Part shown: one piece after another, positions 17,628 to 25,599 of the stretch
Layout: each line of letters opens with the position of its first letter
Numbering within the stretch: position 1 is the first letter of the stretch
From: Parasedimentitalea marina
GTDB lineage: Bacteria; Pseudomonadota; Alphaproteobacteria; Rhodobacterales; Rhodobacteraceae
Assembly: GCF_004006175.1 (NCBI RefSeq)
Contig: NZ_CP033219.1
Span: 1,736,001 to 1,800,000, forward strand
DNA: 64,000 nucleotides
Direction: 5' to 3'
Position numbers and translations under genes: made by a program
The notes under the pieces: model-generated
Seen by the model: only the letters and a program-made list of their open reading frames with translations
What the model was told of the DNA's origin: nothing
The model's database searches: none

Positions 17628-18938
17628 TCAACCGGCGTCGTCCCGCTTGGCAAATTCTTCTACTTTCTGAAAACCGCGATATTCCGGCAGCTCGATGTAG
17701 CTGCGCAGCCAGTCGGCCTCGCCACTGCCAACCCGTTTCCCGGCGTCTGATTTCGCAATGATGTCTTTGGCGTCCTGAAACCGTTCTCTCGGTGTCGAGG
17801 CAGGTTGAAACCGCCCAACGGCCTTGGGTTTCGGATCTGATTTCTTTTTGTCCTTCACACGCTGTTCAAAGGCCTGTCGCGCCTCCAGGACTGTGGGGTC
17901 GGAGGTGACCTGATGGCGCGGAACCGACACGGGGTCTTTGCTGAAAACCGGTTTCACAACCTTGGCTTCAACCAACTCCGATTGCATCGCCGCGCGGGCA
18001 GTCCTGTCGGCGGCAATGTCTTGAACGGATAGAGGGCGGTGGGCCTTCAGAAGCTCCTTTTGTGCTCTCTTGATCCTGTGATTACGGCGTTCAACTTCCT
18101 TGGCCCCGGTAACGTTGAAGAACCCGACTGATTGCCGACATTCGGCAAATCCGAGGTAAGACCCGTCGAGCTCGTAGATATGAACACCGGAATGCAGATC
18201 CTCTGGATCAAATCGGGCCACGATCTTTTTGCCAGCCCGCTCAGACATCCAGTCTGAATGATAGAAGTTCCTGAACAGTTGGAGCTGGCCGTTGTCCTTG
18301 TTCAGCTTGCCGGTCTCTTGACCCATCAGCCAAAGGCGACGTTGATCCTCGGTTGCCTTGCGGATAGGGGCTGTGGCGTAGCTCTCCGCAAATGTCTCGT
18401 CGAAGGATCGCCCCCGTGCAGTAGGGGACAATCGGCCCTCGCGTAAATTGTGCTCCTCAACACCTTCAGCCACAACCTTCACAAAATCGTCTAGAGGGAT
18501 CGCACGATTGCCGTAGTTTTCGGGTTTGGCATCTGGACGGTTGCCAGTATAAGCGCCGTCAAAGCGGGGGGCTAAAGCGACGTCCTTTGCAAAATCCCGG
18601 AACCCACGTTCAATCGGTTTAGATTGGCCACTTGCGGGCTTGGCCCAGTGAACTTGAATGCCCAGATTGGGAAGCACAGCAAGGGGATCGTCTTTGCGCA
18701 CCTTAAAGCGAAAGCGGTTCGGAATGCCGCCGGTGAGCCATTTACCGGTAAATTCCCGTCCGTTGTCGAACAGGCAATGGCTAGGGATGCCCCAGTTTTC
18801 AACCAATTCGCCAAAGGCGGCCATGACCATTACCATGTTGGGTGAATGATCGATGCGCCAGCTCAACATCTTGCCGGAATAGAGATCCTGGAAGGCAACG
18901 ATCTGGGGCCTGTTTATGGTGCCGTCGGGCCAGCGCAC
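17628..18938 (-). CDS. MuA-like transposase, C-terminal part after in-frame TAG (lacks first catalytic Asp)
   Basis: 436 residues if restarted at GTG 18938. It carries the DDE core remainder: the second Asp in HCLFDNGREFTGKWL, the Glu in SKPIERGFRDFAKD, then the Mu-type beta-barrel and a basic C-terminal tail that would contact MuB and ClpX. The same frame runs unbroken upstream to the TAG at 19026-19028. The 29 codons between TAG and this GTG encode the motif VNADCHKFDVFV with the first catalytic Asp (codon 18960-18962). A product starting at GTG would therefore be catalytically incomplete. The reading frame is otherwise well preserved, which points to a recent nonsense change, a sequencing error, or readthrough. 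Confidence 0.85.
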   Translation of the reverse strand: MRWPDGTINRPQIVAFQDLYSGKMLSWRIDHSPNMVMVMAAFGELVENWGIPSHCLFDNGREFTGKWLTGGIPNRFRFKVRKDDPLAVLPNLGIQVHWAKPASGQSKPIERGFRDFAKDVALAPRFDGAYTGNRPDAKPENYGNRAIPLDDFVKVVAEGVEEHNLREGRLSPTARGRSFDETFAESYATAPIRKATEDQRRLWLMGQETGKLNKDNGQLQLFRNFYHSDWMSERAGKKIVARFDPEDLHSGVHIYELDGSYLGFAECRQSVGFFNVTGAKEVERRNHRIKRAQKELLKAHRPLSVQDIAADRTARAAMQSELVEAKVVKPVFSKDPVSVPRHQVTSDPTVLEARQAFEQRVKDKKKSDPKPKAVGRFQPASTPRERFQDAKDIIAKSDAGKRVGSGEADWLRSYIELPEYRGFQKVEEFAKRDDAG

Positions 18939-19025
18939 GAAGACGTCAAACTTGTGGCAATCGGCGTTAACGCCTTCGAGCGCCGTCAGGGTGGTACGGT
19001 CCCGGATCTGCGCCGGAAAACAGCG

Positions 19026-19760
19026 CTACAAGCCCGCAAAACCTTCACGGGCCAGCACTTGGCAAAGGCGCGGTACTTCATCGTCCAATCGCCGCTTTGC
19101 AGTCTTGCTGATCAGGATGTCCCAACCCTCATGCTTGGCTTTTTTGCAGGCAGCGCGATAGCATTGGGCAAATGTTGGTGGTCCTTGGCGCAGATAATCG
19201 CTTGTTAAATAGTCCATAAACGCTTGGGTGCAGGCCGCTTTATTGGGCTTGCGAACAGCCAAACGGTTACGCGGCACCAGATAGGCCAGGCGGTCCTCAG
19301 GGGCGACGCCTTCAACCATGCCGATCCAGTTGTAGACACTGCGGGCAGAGGAGCCACATTGGCGCGCGGCCTCGGCCACGGCGTGAACATGTGTAACGCC
19401 GGACTGGTGCAACCCGTCCACGATCTGCAGAGCTGCCAGCCGTGTCTTTGCTTTGGTCTTTGCAGTTTCCGGCAGGCTATCAAATGCGGCCCAGGCATTG
19501 CCCCGGTCCGGGCGTTCGTCAGGGGTCTCAGCGGCATCTGTCAGCAGCTTGCGCCGTGCTGCTAAGGGCAGCACCGACCAGTGATATATCCAGCCGCCAC
19601 CGCGTCCAACCTTGCGCTTGGCGCAGCCTTCAATAGCGCGCCAGCCGAACCGCTGTGCCAGCAGATTTATGCCCGGCTTGCTGCCCGGCAGTTCGGGCAG
19701 GCCAGAGTTGGCCAGCTCTTCAACTGTCCACCAGATCTGTTTGGGTACAACGACGCTCAT
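19026..19760 (-). CDS. MuA-like transposase, N-terminal DNA-binding part (ends at premature TAG)
   Basis: 244 residues. Residues about 5-70 are the Mu-type wHTH (WWTVEELANSGLPELPGSKP, then LAQRFGWRAIE), which in MuA binds the internal enhancer. Residues 85-240 correspond to the end-binding Ibeta/Igamma domains. The frame stops at TAG 19026-19028. Beyond that stop the same frame continues directly into the catalytic domain, so this is half of one roughly 710-codon gene. The codon before the stop is TTG; a CAG to TAG transition would explain the stop. The truncated product could still bind ends and act as a transposition inhibitor, which is inference. Confidence 0.85.
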   Translation of the reverse strand: MSVVVPKQIWWTVEELANSGLPELPGSKPGINLLAQRFGWRAIEGCAKRKVGRGGGWIYHWSVLPLAARRKLLTDAAETPDERPDRGNAWAAFDSLPETAKTKAKTRLAALQIVDGLHQSGVTHVHAVAEAARQCGSSARSVYNWIGMVEGVAPEDRLAYLVPRNRLAVRKPNKAACTQAFMDYLTSDYLRQGPPTFAQCYRAACKKAKHEGWDILISKTAKRRLDDEVPRLCQVLAREGFAGL

Positions 19761-19764
19761 TTGA

Positions 19765-20238
19765 TCACCCCGCCCGTTTGCTGGTGAAGGGGACGATTTC
19801 CGCGTCTATCTCGGGGGCCTGGTCGCTTTTGATCGAGACGTCTTCGCCCAGCAGCTCCAGCAGCTCGTCACTGTGATCCTGGGCAAACCGCCGGCGGGCT
19901 TCTTTTGGAGCCCGTGAATAAGCGTCGTTTAGTTTGCCGCTCGCCGCTTCAACCGGGTCTTTAACAGCAGTTCCGGGGGATTTCTTGCGGGCCAGAATTT
20001 CCTTGGAGGATTTGGCGGAGCCATTGCCAAGGGCGCGGCAAATATTGGCGCGGTCACTGGCGTCGCCACATTTTGCGATCTGTTCCAAGTCAGTGAATTG
20101 GACCTTGCGAGGAGCCTCTCGCAATAGTCTCGTCTCCTCGCGGGTAAGTTTTTCTCCGACGCTGATCAGGCGATAAATTTGCCGTTCGCCTTTGTCGAAA
20201 ATGTCAGATGCGTTGGCTGCAAATGATTGTACTGACAT
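19765..20238 (-). CDS. ParB-like phage protein, C-terminal half (other frame)
   Basis: 157 residues from ATG 20238. The sequence SVQSFAANASDIFDKGERQI followed by REAPRKVQFTDLEQIAKCGD is the helical DNA-binding half of phage ParB/RepB-type proteins, which normally follows the N-domain in one polypeptide. Here it lies in the -1 frame relative to the N-half and overlaps it by 73 bases. An A-run (GCAAAATG) at the overlap could support slippage or be the site of a one-base indel. It may also be translated separately from its own ATG. The transposase start lies 4 bases downstream. Confidence 0.65.
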   Translation of the reverse strand: MSVQSFAANASDIFDKGERQIYRLISVGEKLTREETRLLREAPRKVQFTDLEQIAKCGDASDRANICRALGNGSAKSSKEILARKKSPGTAVKDPVEAASGKLNDAYSRAPKEARRRFAQDHSDELLELLGEDVSIKSDQAPEIDAEIVPFTSKRAG

Positions 20239-20666
20239 TTTGCCAGTACAATCTCCGCGCCGGCCTGATTGGCTTTAAAGGCACGTTTTGCTTCCGGATG
20301 ATCTTTCTCATACAGCGCCTTATGGGCAGACAGGAAAACCGCCATATCCAGGACGCTCAACGGTGCGCCGGCGACATTGGCGTCGACTTCGGTCCGTATG
20401 GCCTGATCAAGGGTGCAGTCGCTCACACTGACTGGGATCTCTTCCAACCCGACTTCCTTGGCGGCACACAAGCGGTGCAGACCGTCCATCAGCCGGTAGC
20501 CGTCCTTCACCTTGCGGACCAATAGCGGCTGCAGGATGCGCCCGACCTCTTGAATGGAGGACACAATGCTGGCGACTGCCGTCGGCGATGCAGTGCGCAG
20601 GCGCTCTTCCACCTGGATGGTCGAGACGGGAAGGGTGTTGATCTTCTGCCAATTAGGGTGGCGCAT
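20166..20666 (-). CDS. ParB N-domain-like nuclease/partition protein, N-terminal half
   Basis: 166 residues from ATG 20666 behind an AGGAG site. The ParB/sulfiredoxin fold is visible: LPVSTIQVEERLRTASPTAV, then QPLLVRKVKDGYRLMDGLHR with the GxHR-type motif, then IPVSVSDCTLDQA. The last about 25 residues are out of character, because the family continues in the -1 frame in the neighbouring gene. ParB-like proteins sit upstream of the transposase in several alphaproteobacterial Mu-like phages. Their function in transposition is not established. Confidence 0.7.
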   Translation of the reverse strand: MRHPNWQKINTLPVSTIQVEERLRTASPTAVASIVSSIQEVGRILQPLLVRKVKDGYRLMDGLHRLCAAKEVGLEEIPVSVSDCTLDQAIRTEVDANVAGAPLSVLDMAVFLSAHKALYEKDHPEAKRAFKANQAGAEIVLAKCQYNHLQPTHLTFSTKANGKFIA

Positions 20667-20688
20667 GGGGATGCTCCTAAATGAAAAA

Positions 20689-21120
20689 TTAGCGGGTAGG
20701 GGAGGGGGCCTGGGCGGCCTTGTGATTGCCGATAAGACGGTTCCAGAGCGCGGAGAACCTAGTGCGATCTTTTGGTCGTGTCCGCGCCAGATTTTCCCGC
20801 TCAACAGCCTTCTGAAACTGGTCACGGTTGACGAGGAAGCGCTGGCAGTTGCGAAGTGTTCCGTCGTCCAACAATGCCGTGGCCCAAGCAGCCACCTTTT
20901 CTTGTGCCAGGCACTCTGCCTCGACTGAATCGTCGAGATCGTGGGCAATACTCTCTGCGGATGCAGACCCGGTTTTTACAGAGGCCAGTTGCTCTGTCAG
21001 ATCCGCTCTGAGCGCCGCGAGACGCGTGTGCCTGGCAACGGCTTCTATCAAGCCGGATAGGCGTTCTGGCGCGGTCATTGGTGCTGTCGCCATGGCCTTG
21101 CATTGCTGTTCAAAAGTCAT
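20689..21120 (-). CDS. Phage early protein, unknown, helical
   Basis: 143 residues from ATG 21120; the frame is open further upstream, but the GGAG site and the ATGA overlap with the small membrane gene favour this start. The protein is almost entirely helical, with an acidic middle (ESIAHDLDDSVEAECLAQEK) and a basic C-terminus (NRLIGNHKAAQAPSPTR). No domain is recognised. It belongs to the early transcript that starts at the repressor switch. Confidence 0.6.
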   Translation of the reverse strand: MTFEQQCKAMATAPMTAPERLSGLIEAVARHTRLAALRADLTEQLASVKTGSASAESIAHDLDDSVEAECLAQEKVAAWATALLDDGTLRNCQRFLVNRDQFQKAVERENLARTRPKDRTRFSALWNRLIGNHKAAQAPSPTR

Positions 21121-21245
21121 CGAAAAATGTCTCCTGCTAAAAGTCCAAAAATGAGAATTATGAAAAGTGAGGCCGCGCCGAGGATCTCGCCGAGCCAGAA
21201 AAGGGCGGTGCCAAACCAAGCGCGTCGGCCCCAGCGTTTCTGCAT
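21117..21245 (-). CDS. Small phage membrane protein
   Basis: 42 residues from ATG 21245: MQKRWGRRAWFGTALFWLG, then EILGAASLFIILIFGLLAGD. It has a basic N-terminus and one strong membrane helix. Its stop overlaps the next start (ATGA). A longer version from GTG 21395, overlapping the HTH gene stop, is possible, but that extra part crosses a perfect hairpin (21301-21329) and has low-complexity composition. It could be a superinfection-exclusion or host-takeover peptide; the function is unknown. Confidence 0.55.
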   Translation of the reverse strand: MQKRWGRRAWFGTALFWLGEILGAASLFIILIFGLLAGDIFR

Positions 21246-21300
21246 TAATGTGCAATGGCAGGGGCCCGTCTCCGCGAGTGTTGGGCAAGAATATAAAGCA

Positions 21301-21329
21301 CCCAGTGGTGCATCCCCATGACCACTGGG
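21301..21329. promoter_or_regulatory. Perfect 9-bp inverted repeat (hairpin) in early leader
   Basis: CCCAGTGGT and ACCACTGGG are separated by 11 bases. It lies between the HTH gene and the small membrane gene of the early transcript, so it could act as an attenuator or as a protein-binding operator. There is no T-run, so it is not a simple terminator. Confidence 0.5.
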
Positions 21330-21391
21330 AGAGTTGTCCAGCCGGGCCCGAGCAGGAGCGTGGTTGGATTGGGAGTGAGGGGGCGGGGAGA

Positions 21392-21667
21392 TCACGACAG
21401 AATCCGTTCAGCCCGCTGCTGACGCGGATTTTGGATCATTTCCAAATTCTCCAGTGCGTCGTCCAGAGCCGCTAACATCGGTTGGGTGGGAAACTGAAAA
21501 TCACCGTTGACCCAATGACCGTAGTACGACGGCTCTAACCGCGCCTCTCTGGCAAGGCCACGCTTGGAGACGCCTAGGGCTAACCTGCGTCGCTCGTATT
21601 CACCTACCAGCTTTCTTCTAGCTCGCTCTCTTTTGTCTGCTTCACTCATCATGGGCTTTAATCGCAC
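21392..21667 (-). CDS. Small HTH protein, Ner-like position
   Basis: 91 residues, start ATG 21667 or ATG 21652 (MSEADK). A helix-turn-helix is seen in LGVSKRGLAREARLEPSYYGHW, here residues 31-52, within a basic N-terminal half. It is the first gene of the leftward early operon, transcribed divergently from the repressor, which is the position of Ner in Mu. It may switch off early and repressor promoters. The sequence is not a clear Ner homologue, so the call rests on position and HTH. Confidence 0.65.
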   Translation of the reverse strand: MRLKPMMSEADKRERARRKLVGEYERRRLALGVSKRGLAREARLEPSYYGHWVNGDFQFPTQPMLAALDDALENLEMIQNPRQQRAERILS

Positions 21668-21680
21668 TTTATTGACTTAT

Positions 21681-21698
21681 ATCCCGACAAAGCGGGAT
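21681..21698. promoter_or_regulatory. Operator-like inverted repeat 1 in repressor/early switch
   Basis: ATCCCG-ACAAAG-CGGGAT lies between the divergent repressor and HTH genes. It is a likely binding site for one of the two regulators. The assignment comes from symmetry and position. Confidence 0.5.
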
Positions 21699-21708
21699 TA
21701 ATATCCAG

Positions 21709-21737
21709 TTGTCAATATGACTTTTAAGTCGTATTAG
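21709..21737 (+). promoter_or_regulatory. Candidate repressor promoter with operator palindrome in the spacer
   Basis: TTGTCA (21709-21714) and TATTAG (21732-21737) are 17 bases apart, a good sigma70-type spacing. The palindrome AATATGACTT-TT-AAGTCGTATT (21714-21735, two mismatches) fills the spacer, so a bound dimer would block this promoter. It reads toward the repressor. Confidence 0.5.
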
Positions 21738-21771
21738 TAGGACTAAGGGCGTATTATTGGTGATTAGGGCG

Positions 21772-22104
21772 ATGGACGAGTGGCGAAATCGAATGAAGGC
21801 AGAGTTGGCTGCAAAGGGAGTGAAGATCACTATCCTTTCAAATTCACTCGGCTATAGCCGTGAGTACATCGGACGCATGATGAAAAAAGACAGCAATCCG
21901 GGCATCACGGATTTGCTGCGAGTCTGTGACGCCGCTGAAATTTCGTTTGTTTACGTCTTCACTGGAAAAAGAGAAAACCCCGCCTTTGACGGGGTCTTCA
22001 ACGAGATGTCAAAGTTGACACAAAAAGAGCTTAAGGCCCTGAAAGAGCACCTTCAGTCTGAACCTATGCAGGCCGAAGCGATTGAAGGTCCCGGCAAAAC
22101 TTAA
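21772..22104 (+). CDS. XRE-family prophage repressor (c-like)
   Basis: 110 residues from ATG 21772; a TTG at 21757 is an alternative. The N-terminal HTH reads KITILSNSLGYSREYIGRMM followed by NPGITDLLRVCDAAEI, typical of Cro/CI-type domains. A short acidic C-terminal tail without a peptidase domain follows, so it is not a RecA-cleavable repressor. Divergent position to the early operon fits a Mu c-type lysogeny repressor. It is the last phage gene; the prophage end should lie between here and 22.42 kb. Confidence 0.75.
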   Translation: MDEWRNRMKAELAAKGVKITILSNSLGYSREYIGRMMKKDSNPGITDLLRVCDAAEISFVYVFTGKRENPAFDGVFNEMSKLTQKELKALKEHLQSEPMQAEAIEGPGKT

Positions 22105-22416
22105 GGGCTTCACGGGCTTTTTTTGGTGAAAGCGCGAGGACTAGGGCGACCAGTTCAAGAAATTCACTATCATTCATAATTGCATACCTACTTATCTTGA
22201 AAAGTAGACATCACTATACAGTTCTTGGAGGCATGCACGTTAGAGGTGCCAATGGCTCAATGTGCGCATTTTGTGTTTGTTGTTCTTGGAAATTACAGTC
22301 CTGCCAGCCCGAAGCAGTCGTGGTGCAAAAGCCTAGTGGAACGATAGCGGACTTTCGCCGCCACATGGGTGAAACTCCAAATCAAAAGGTCATTATTTTG
22401 AGGGCATTATGTGCAT
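22105..22416. other. Probable prophage/host junction region
   Basis: About 312 bases without a convincing gene between the phage repressor and the host WYL regulator. The Mu-type end (a TG/CA terminus, transposase binding sites and a 5-base target duplication) should be here. The exact end cannot be fixed because the other prophage end is outside the window. Confidence 0.45.
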
Positions 22417-23100
22417 TTATCGCGCTTTGAGGGTCGCTATATAGTCCCGCAATAAAGAAACGCGCCGAGGACGAAAGCTTTCACCACTTTGCGCATAGCC
22501 TTCAATTCGAGTGACGTGAAACATACGGAAATCTGCGCGCAGGCAACACCATGCCAATAGTATCACAGCCCTATCGTGGTACGAAATCGCTAAGGGAAAG
22601 ATGCGCCGTTGCGTAGACATATCATCTCGGTCTTTGTAACCAATATCAAGCGCCTCTTCGGCCCACATCGCCTCGCGCAATAGTGTCATATCAATCGTAG
22701 GAGCCACAGGAGTGCTAAACCGGTTTACAAGGTTTACGGCATGCATCGCCTGGCGCTGTTGGCGTTCTGGCAACGTTGCAAGAATTTTGGTCAACGCATC
22801 CTTGGCAGCCTGTGCCAAGTCAACGTCCCCGCGTTGGCTGACGTCTGACAGACCAAGAGTGAGAGCTTCAATCTCAATTTGAGTAAACGTCTGCGGTGGC
22901 ATGGCAGGATCTTCGATCATGGTATAACCAAGTCCGGCTTCGCCATCGATCCGCGCACCTGCTGCGCGTAGGCTGTCGATGTCACGATAGATCGTACGCT
23001 CAGAGACCTCCATAGCAGCTGCCAGCCGTGCTGCAGTCACGGGAGGAGTAAGTCCCCGGATCAGATGGAGTAGGCGGAAAAGGCGATCTGATTTGGCCAT
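22417..23100 (-). CDS. HTH/WYL-domain transcriptional regulator (YafY-like)
   Basis: 227 residues from ATG 23100; an upstream frame adds 7 residues. The N-terminal DeoR-like wHTH is RLAAAMEVSERTIYRDIDSL (residues about 33-52). The C-terminal WYL-like domain has RRIFPLAISYHDRAVILLAW, with the canonical WYL replaced by ILLAWCCLR. Such proteins bind ligands or oligonucleotides and usually repress adjacent genes. It is divergent from the glutathione S-transferase, with about 97 bases between starts, so the GST is its probable target. Confidence 0.85.
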   Translation of the reverse strand: MAKSDRLFRLLHLIRGLTPPVTAARLAAAMEVSERTIYRDIDSLRAAGARIDGEAGLGYTMIEDPAMPPQTFTQIEIEALTLGLSDVSQRGDVDLAQAAKDALTKILATLPERQQRQAMHAVNLVNRFSTPVAPTIDMTLLREAMWAEEALDIGYKDRDDMSTQRRIFPLAISYHDRAVILLAWCCLRADFRMFHVTRIEGYAQSGESFRPRRVSLLRDYIATLKAR

Positions 23101-23197
23101 TAGGTATTCTACGCAAAGCATCCTGACAGGAATTGGCAGGAGATTAGTGACATAGGTGCCTTACAAACAACAGTCAGGTTATGAAGGACCTCTCGAA

Positions 23198-23815
23198 ATG
23201 CCAACTCTTTATCATTCTCCCCACACACGATCTTCTCGAGTCCTCTCCCAACTCATGCTGATGGGGAAACTCGACCAGGTCACAGTGGCCATTGTTGATA
23301 TCGTCAAAAGTGATGGCAGCGGTCGCAAAGATCCAAACAACGCCCACCCCGAAGGTAAGGTGCCGTTCCTGGTGACCGATGACGGCGGGACCATTCGCGA
23401 AAGCTCAGCCATTATGATGTATCTTGACGAGATTTTTGGACACCCTTTCAGTATCAAACCTGGTGCTGCAGGGCGCGGTTCTTTCCTGTCCTGGATGAGC
23501 TACTATTGTGGCGTTTTGGAGCCCGCGATGGTGGCACATTTTGCGGAACTGGATCATCCAATCCTCAAGAGCACCTTCCGCACAATGACCGAGGTTGGTG
23601 AACAGATTGCGTCTGGTATGGGCGATGATCTTTTTCTTGTCGGCGATAAGCTGACTATCGCGGATATCATCATGGCCTCTGCGTTTCAGTGGGCACCACA
23701 TCTCATACCCGAGGACCCTACAGTCAAAGCTTGGATAAAACGAGTTGAGGCTGCGCAAGATGGCATTGGGTTGAAGGCCTTTGAAACACAAGCGTTTGCA
23801 GCCCTTAAGATGTAG
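23198..23815 (+). CDS. Glutathione S-transferase family protein
   Basis: 205 residues from ATG 23198 behind AAGGA. The N-terminal thioredoxin-fold domain begins LYHSPHTRSSRVLSQLMLMG and carries the GSH-binding turn GKVPFLVTDDGGTIRESSAI (residues about 50-69). The C-terminal all-helical domain includes FLVGDKLTIADIIMASAF, the N-capping box motif. GSTs conjugate glutathione to electrophiles or act as peroxidases; the substrate is unknown. The divergent WYL regulator suggests ligand-dependent control. Confidence 0.9.
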   Translation: MPTLYHSPHTRSSRVLSQLMLMGKLDQVTVAIVDIVKSDGSGRKDPNNAHPEGKVPFLVTDDGGTIRESSAIMMYLDEIFGHPFSIKPGAAGRGSFLSWMSYYCGVLEPAMVAHFAELDHPILKSTFRTMTEVGEQIASGMGDDLFLVGDKLTIADIIMASAFQWAPHLIPEDPTVKAWIKRVEAAQDGIGLKAFETQAFAALKM

Positions 23816-24183
23816 GCAAATACAAAGGGCTCTTTCTACTGTGATTTCAATGTGTTGCTGAAGCTCAGGCTCCAAGTTTCTCTGCTAGGTTCAGCATGAC
23901 GCGGTATATCGAGCACAAAGGGCAGACTTCGGCCATTCACTGGGGTCTCCTCGAACGACTTCTATGTGGAGAAAACACCAATTCACTGCGCCGTAGCTAC
24001 AGTCGTCTATCATCGTCTCACTTCGCGGCGAACAGTATCACGGACAGGAAACACTATTTCCGGTGATCGCAGGTATAGAAAATACACCCGGCTCATTTAG
24101 TCTACAATGACAGTATTTCGGGCCATCTTCTTCAACAAATAAAGTATGGCCTTACTACCAAAATTCCTATGATAGTATTGTAA
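23816..24183. other. Intergenic stretch without visible gene
   Basis: About 370 bases between the GST and the racemase gene, which are transcribed toward each other. No coding frame, tRNA or clear terminator hairpin was seen. Confidence 0.5.
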
Positions 24184-24867
24184 TTATCCGACTGAATAAG
24201 CCCCAATTTTCGACGTGCTAAGGTTGTTGTTCACCAGCGCTTCAGCAAAGGTGATACCGGCTGCAACACCATCGATGACAGGAAGGCCGAATTCTTTGCT
24301 CAATTGAGCCATAAGGTTCGCCATGCCGGCGCAACCCAAAACAATCGCCTCAGCGTTGTCTTGCTCGATAGTTTCACGGATTTCGGACCGGATTTTGAAC
24401 AGTGTTGCTGGATCTCCCTCTTCAAGTTTAAGGACCGGAATATCCGTCGCCCGAACGCGCGCGCACTTTTGTACGAGCCCATAGCGCATCAGGTTGTTTT
24501 CAAGGCCCGGAACCGAGCGAGACAGCGTAGTGATGACGCTGAACTTGGTCGCGATCATGCTGGCCGCGTGATAGGCTGCTTCTCCGATGCCTAAAACGGG
24601 AACCGAAACCAATGTGCGCACTGCATCGACCCCAGTATCGTCGAAACAAGCAATAATAATTGCGTCAACGTCGGGATGTAGCGCGACTTCTTCAAGCAGT
24701 CCTGGAATACATGTGGCTACGTCCAAAAAACCTTGAATGCTTGACGGGCCGTTTTGTGAATTAGCTGCCACTATCTCGGTATCCGGGCGAGCAACAGCCC
24801 GCGCCGCCGTCGCTATTTTTTTTGTCATAGAAGCGGTCGTGTTTGGGTTAATGACTAGGATTTTCAT
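24184..24867 (-). CDS. Asp/Glu/hydantoin racemase family protein
   Basis: 227 residues. It starts KILVINPNTTASMTKKI, the phosphate/substrate loop of HyuE-type racemases. The two catalytic cysteines are visible in AIIIACFDDTGVDAVR (about residue 74) and IVLGCAGMANL (about 179). The enzyme racemises hydantoins, allantoin or amino acids by a two-base mechanism. It follows the last gene of the Liv-type ABC operon by 6 bases, so it probably acts on the imported compound. The exact substrate cannot be read from sequence. Confidence 0.85.
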   Translation of the reverse strand: MKILVINPNTTASMTKKIATAARAVARPDTEIVAANSQNGPSSIQGFLDVATCIPGLLEEVALHPDVDAIIIACFDDTGVDAVRTLVSVPVLGIGEAAYHAASMIATKFSVITTLSRSVPGLENNLMRYGLVQKCARVRATDIPVLKLEEGDPATLFKIRSEIRETIEQDNAEAIVLGCAGMANLMAQLSKEFGLPVIDGVAAGITFAEALVNNNLSTSKIGAYSVG

Positions 24868-24873
24868 AACTTC

Positions 24874-25596
24874 TCAAACCTCGCCGCCAAGATAGGCGGC
24901 TTTGATCCGGTCATCATGCAGCAGTTCTTTGGAATTGCCTTCGATCACTACATTTCCCGTTGCCATTGCGTAGGCGCGGTGCGAAATGCTGAGGGCCATG
25001 CGAGAGTTCTGCTCGACAAGTAGCACCGAGACACCTTCGTCGCGATTGATGGCGACGATTGAGCGCGCGATGTCCTGCACCAGTTTTGGCGCAATGCCAA
25101 GGCTGGGTTCATCAAGTAACAAAAGTTTAGGTTTTGCCATCAATGCGCGCCCGATTACCATCATCTGCTGTTCACCGCCTGACAATGTTCCCGCTGCCTG
25201 ACTGTAGCGTTCTTTTAGGCGGGGAAAGCGGGATAGGATGCTTTCAAGCGTGACTTGAATGTCAGCCTTATCGTTGCGGGTGAATGCCCCCATCATCAGG
25301 TTGTCTTTCACTGACATGAAAGGAAACACGCGACGGCCTTCGGGCACCATTGCTATGCCGCGTTTAACGATGTCAGAAGGATCAGTGCCGTCAACGCGTT
25401 CTCCATCAAACGAAACAGAGCCATTGACTGGTTTGGCGAGCCCTGTAATCGCTCGCAGGATCGAAGATTTGCCAGCACCATTCGCGCCGATCAGCGCCAC
25501 CGTCTCCCCCTCATTGACGGTCAACGAAACACCTTTCAGCGCGTACACATGATCGTAATACAGTTCGACATCTCTGAAATTCAACATTGCATTCAT
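24874..25596 (-). CDS. Branched-chain amino acid-type ABC transporter ATPase, LivF-like
   Basis: 240 residues. Walker A GANGAGKSS (36-44), signature LSGGEQQMM and Walker B KLLLLDEPSLGIAP are all present, with the LivF-typical MVPEGRRVFPFMSVKDNL. It energises uptake by the HAAT-family permease. It sits 4 bases after LivG in a five-gene transporter operon and just before the racemase gene. Confidence 0.92.
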   Translation of the reverse strand: MNAMLNFRDVELYYDHVYALKGVSLTVNEGETVALIGANGAGKSSILRAITGLAKPVNGSVSFDGERVDGTDPSDIVKRGIAMVPEGRRVFPFMSVKDNLMMGAFTRNDKADIQVTLESILSRFPRLKERYSQAAGTLSGGEQQMMVIGRALMAKPKLLLLDEPSLGIAPKLVQDIARSIVAINRDEGVSVLLVEQNSRMALSISHRAYAMATGNVVIEGNSKELLHDDRIKAAYLGGEV

Positions 25597-25599
25597 GGC

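Noticed and set aside
22105..22416. Exact Mu-type left end with transposase binding sites
   Set aside because: Weak resemblance of TTTGGTGAAAGCGCGAG (near 22122) to a MuA site was noted, but without the other prophage end no terminus or target duplication can be confirmed.
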